Origin: Flavobacterium algicola
GTDB taxonomy: Bacteria; Bacteroidota; Bacteroidia; Flavobacteriales; Flavobacteriaceae
Length of the DNA stretch: 64,000 nt
Direction of reading: 5' to 3'
NCBI RefSeq assembly: GCF_022399565.1
Contig: NZ_JAJTUT010000001.1
Location: forward strand, 1,477,336-1,541,335
Shown: piece by piece, positions 62,621 to 64,000 of the stretch
How the letters are laid out: each line of letters starts with the position of its first letter
How positions within the stretch are numbered: the stretch's first letter is position 1
The notes under the pieces: generated by a model
The model's database searches: none
The model's input: the letters and a program-made list of their open reading frames with translations, nothing else
Told to the model about the DNA's origin: nothing
Program-made: the position numbers and the translations under genes

Positions 62621-64000
62621 TTAATCTTCAATCTTTGTCTTGTCAAAATACTTTTCTAATACTTCCAATATTTTTTCTTGATGCTTTTTAGCTAAGCCAT
62701 CATTCCATGTATCATTACCATAAATTAAATCTGACTTTAATGAGTCATAAGAACCTTTATTTTTCTTGTCAATAAACCTTGCTCGTTTAACTTTATATGG
62801 CTGGTCTCCATATTCTGAATTTATACTTCTGGTTACAAGTACCAAATTGCCAATTTTATCGAGTTGTTCAACACAAACTTTATCCCTTTTGTCTCTTGGA
62901 TTTTGTGGTCCAATATGCTCAATTGAGTTCTTGGCAGTAACTTTGTAACTATTCCATTGAGTCTTTCTTAATTCCTCTTTTTCGTGCCATAGAATAAAAT
63001 CAATTTTGTAAAACCAATAATGAGGAAAGCCTGTCCCTAATTCTTTAACTAAAATTGAATAATCAATAGGGTGTTTTGGATAATCAGTCATACACTCCCA
63101 AGTTCTTTCGGTTAGCAATTCTTCATCACGATTTGTACAAAACAATATATTGTCAAGTTTTTTCAACCAATCGTAAGCATCTTCAAAACTAGGATGTTCT
63201 AAAAGCCAATTTAAATAAGGTGTCAACCAATATTGAGTAGTGTTTTGTTGTGAATGATATAGTAGTCCTTGTAAGTGTGTAAGTCCACTAAATTGTTCTG
63301 TAATTTCTCTTCTTAAATAATATGTCCGACCTCCCTTTTTTTGATTTTGTTTTCTGACCTTTTTAATCATCAACTCTTCATTATTCTGCCCAATCTCTAC
63401 CCATTTAATTATGTACTTGTCAAAAATTTCTCTGATGTTAAAAAGCAATTCAACGAATTCTTTACAATCATTTTCAAAGTCTCCCCATTCATCTTGGCTT
63501 GTTGGTAGTTTTTTAGGTAAAAAATATTCATCAAATATTTTTAGCAACTCTTTTTCATTAATTCTTTGAATATCCTTTAATCCTCTTTTGTATCTAAAAA
63601 TTCGTAAAGTATGTAGCAAAAGTTGAGGAAATGTCAAAATACTTCTCACTTTTTGAAGTTCATCATCAGTTGTATTAGGATGTAATTCAGCTAAAATTTT
63701 TACTTCGCCTTCTGCGATATCTTCAACTTTTCGCTTAGCTAATATTTTTTCTAAACTTAATAAATCACTTTGTAGATTGTTGCTTTTGTCGAATAGCGAC
63801 CTTATTTTTTTTGTATCAAAAACGTTTGACCATTGATTGTAGGAATCAGCAATACTTCTTGCAGAACCTATTTCATAGCTTAAAGCACGCTCCAAATAAT
63901 TCCTAGTATCATTGCAAGTATTCCAAATTCCTGAATATTTCCATCTAGTTGGACGACTTTGTATGCCTGCTAAAATTCTTGCTTTTAAGATTTCATCCTG
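62621..64000 (-). CDS. DUF262/DUF1524 (GmrSD-like) protein, N-terminus outside window
   Basis: An open frame of at least 459 residues, running off the window edge; the first visible residues QDEILKARILAGIQSRPTRW resemble DUF262. The C-terminal third holds the HNH-type DUF1524 motif IEHIGPQNPRDKR and IGNLVLVTRSINSEYGDQPYKVKRARF. In GmrSD-type (type IV) systems such proteins cut modified DNA, but many DUF262 proteins have other roles. An internal TTG at 63895 gives a shorter 424-residue frame, which is not the likely start. It lies 140 bases beyond the tRNA-Ala terminator and may belong to an integrated accessory segment. Confidence 0.8.
   Translation of the reverse strand, partial: QDEILKARILAGIQSRPTRWKYSGIWNTCNDTRNYLERALSYEIGSARSIADSYNQWSNVFDTKKIRSLFDKSNNLQSDLLSLEKILAKRKVEDIAEGEVKILAELHPNTTDDELQKVRSILTFPQLLLHTLRIFRYKRGLKDIQRINEKELLKIFDEYFLPKKLPTSQDEWGDFENDCKEFVELLFNIREIFDKYIIKWVEIGQNNEELMIKKVRKQNQKKGGRTYYLRREITEQFSGLTHLQGLLYHSQQNTTQYWLTPYLNWLLEHPSFEDAYDWLKKLDNILFCTNRDEELLTERTWECMTDYPKHPIDYSILVKELGTGFPHYWFYKIDFILWHEKEELRKTQWNSYKVTAKNSIEHIGPQNPRDKRDKVCVEQLDKIGNLVLVTRSINSEYGDQPYKVKRARFIDKKNKGSYDSLKSDLIYGNDTWNDGLAKKHQEKILEVLEKYFDKTKIED

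Overview
The window reads as chromosome from a low-GC member of the Flavobacteriia, most likely Flavobacterium or a close relative. The evidence is the protein repertoire: a type IX secretion (gliding-type) C-terminal domain, an IPExxxVDY protein, DUF3078 and DUF2480 proteins, a three-gene succinate dehydrogenase with a single cytochrome b subunit, and AddAB-like recombination nucleases. Several genes carry the Bacteroidetes -7 promoter element TAnnTTTG, and Shine-Dalgarno sequences are generally absent. Most of the content is housekeeping. No CRISPR array, phage or insertion sequence was seen.

Layout. 1-830 holds the 3' end of hflX. 1146-6125 has two uncharacterised genes and a minus-strand Fe-S biogenesis cluster (sufS, a small lipoprotein, sufE, a MIP18/SufT-type gene, DUF2480). 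6433-10889 is a minus-strand operon acpP-fabF-rnc-IPExxxVDY-pyk, driven by a clear promoter. 11064-15095 runs purN, rnhA, a PfkB-family kinase broken by an in-frame stop, then purF. sodA (minus) follows, then an unusual overlapping pair (a TIM-barrel-like lipoprotein and a large exported protein), comF and glyS.

22211-26341 is a compact regulatory island: a LytTR regulator whose receiver has Glu instead of the phospho-Asp, a small exported protein made of five 13-residue repeats, a TPR/histidine-kinase lipoprotein and its response regulator. Next come thiL, pfkB (6-phosphofructokinase II type), a 1347-residue T9SS type B adhesin-like protein, lepA, a radical SAM/TIGR03915 pair and dusB. 38316-42139 is a second signalling group (sensor kinase, Rcp1-type receiver, receiver-PAS protein). 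Then follow a LolC/E-like permease with rbfA, and addA-ompA-addB.

From 51.8 to 54.8 kb gene density falls and repeats accumulate: three roughly 100-bp tandem units, inverted palindromes and structured intergenic elements. The right end carries ferritin, a thioredoxin-like [2Fe-2S] protein, aminopeptidase P, sdhCAB with a recognisable promoter, an enoyl-CoA hydratase, tRNA-Ala(GGC), and a DUF262/DUF1524 (GmrSD-like) gene that runs off the window. That gene may mark the start of an accessory region.

The most unusual non-coding signal is a family of roughly 90-110 nt structured elements at 16165-16270, 43808-43912 and 54541-54628. They share short conserved blocks around a variable apical helix, and all three lie between divergently transcribed genes. 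Family names come from motif recognition and memory; no database search was possible.
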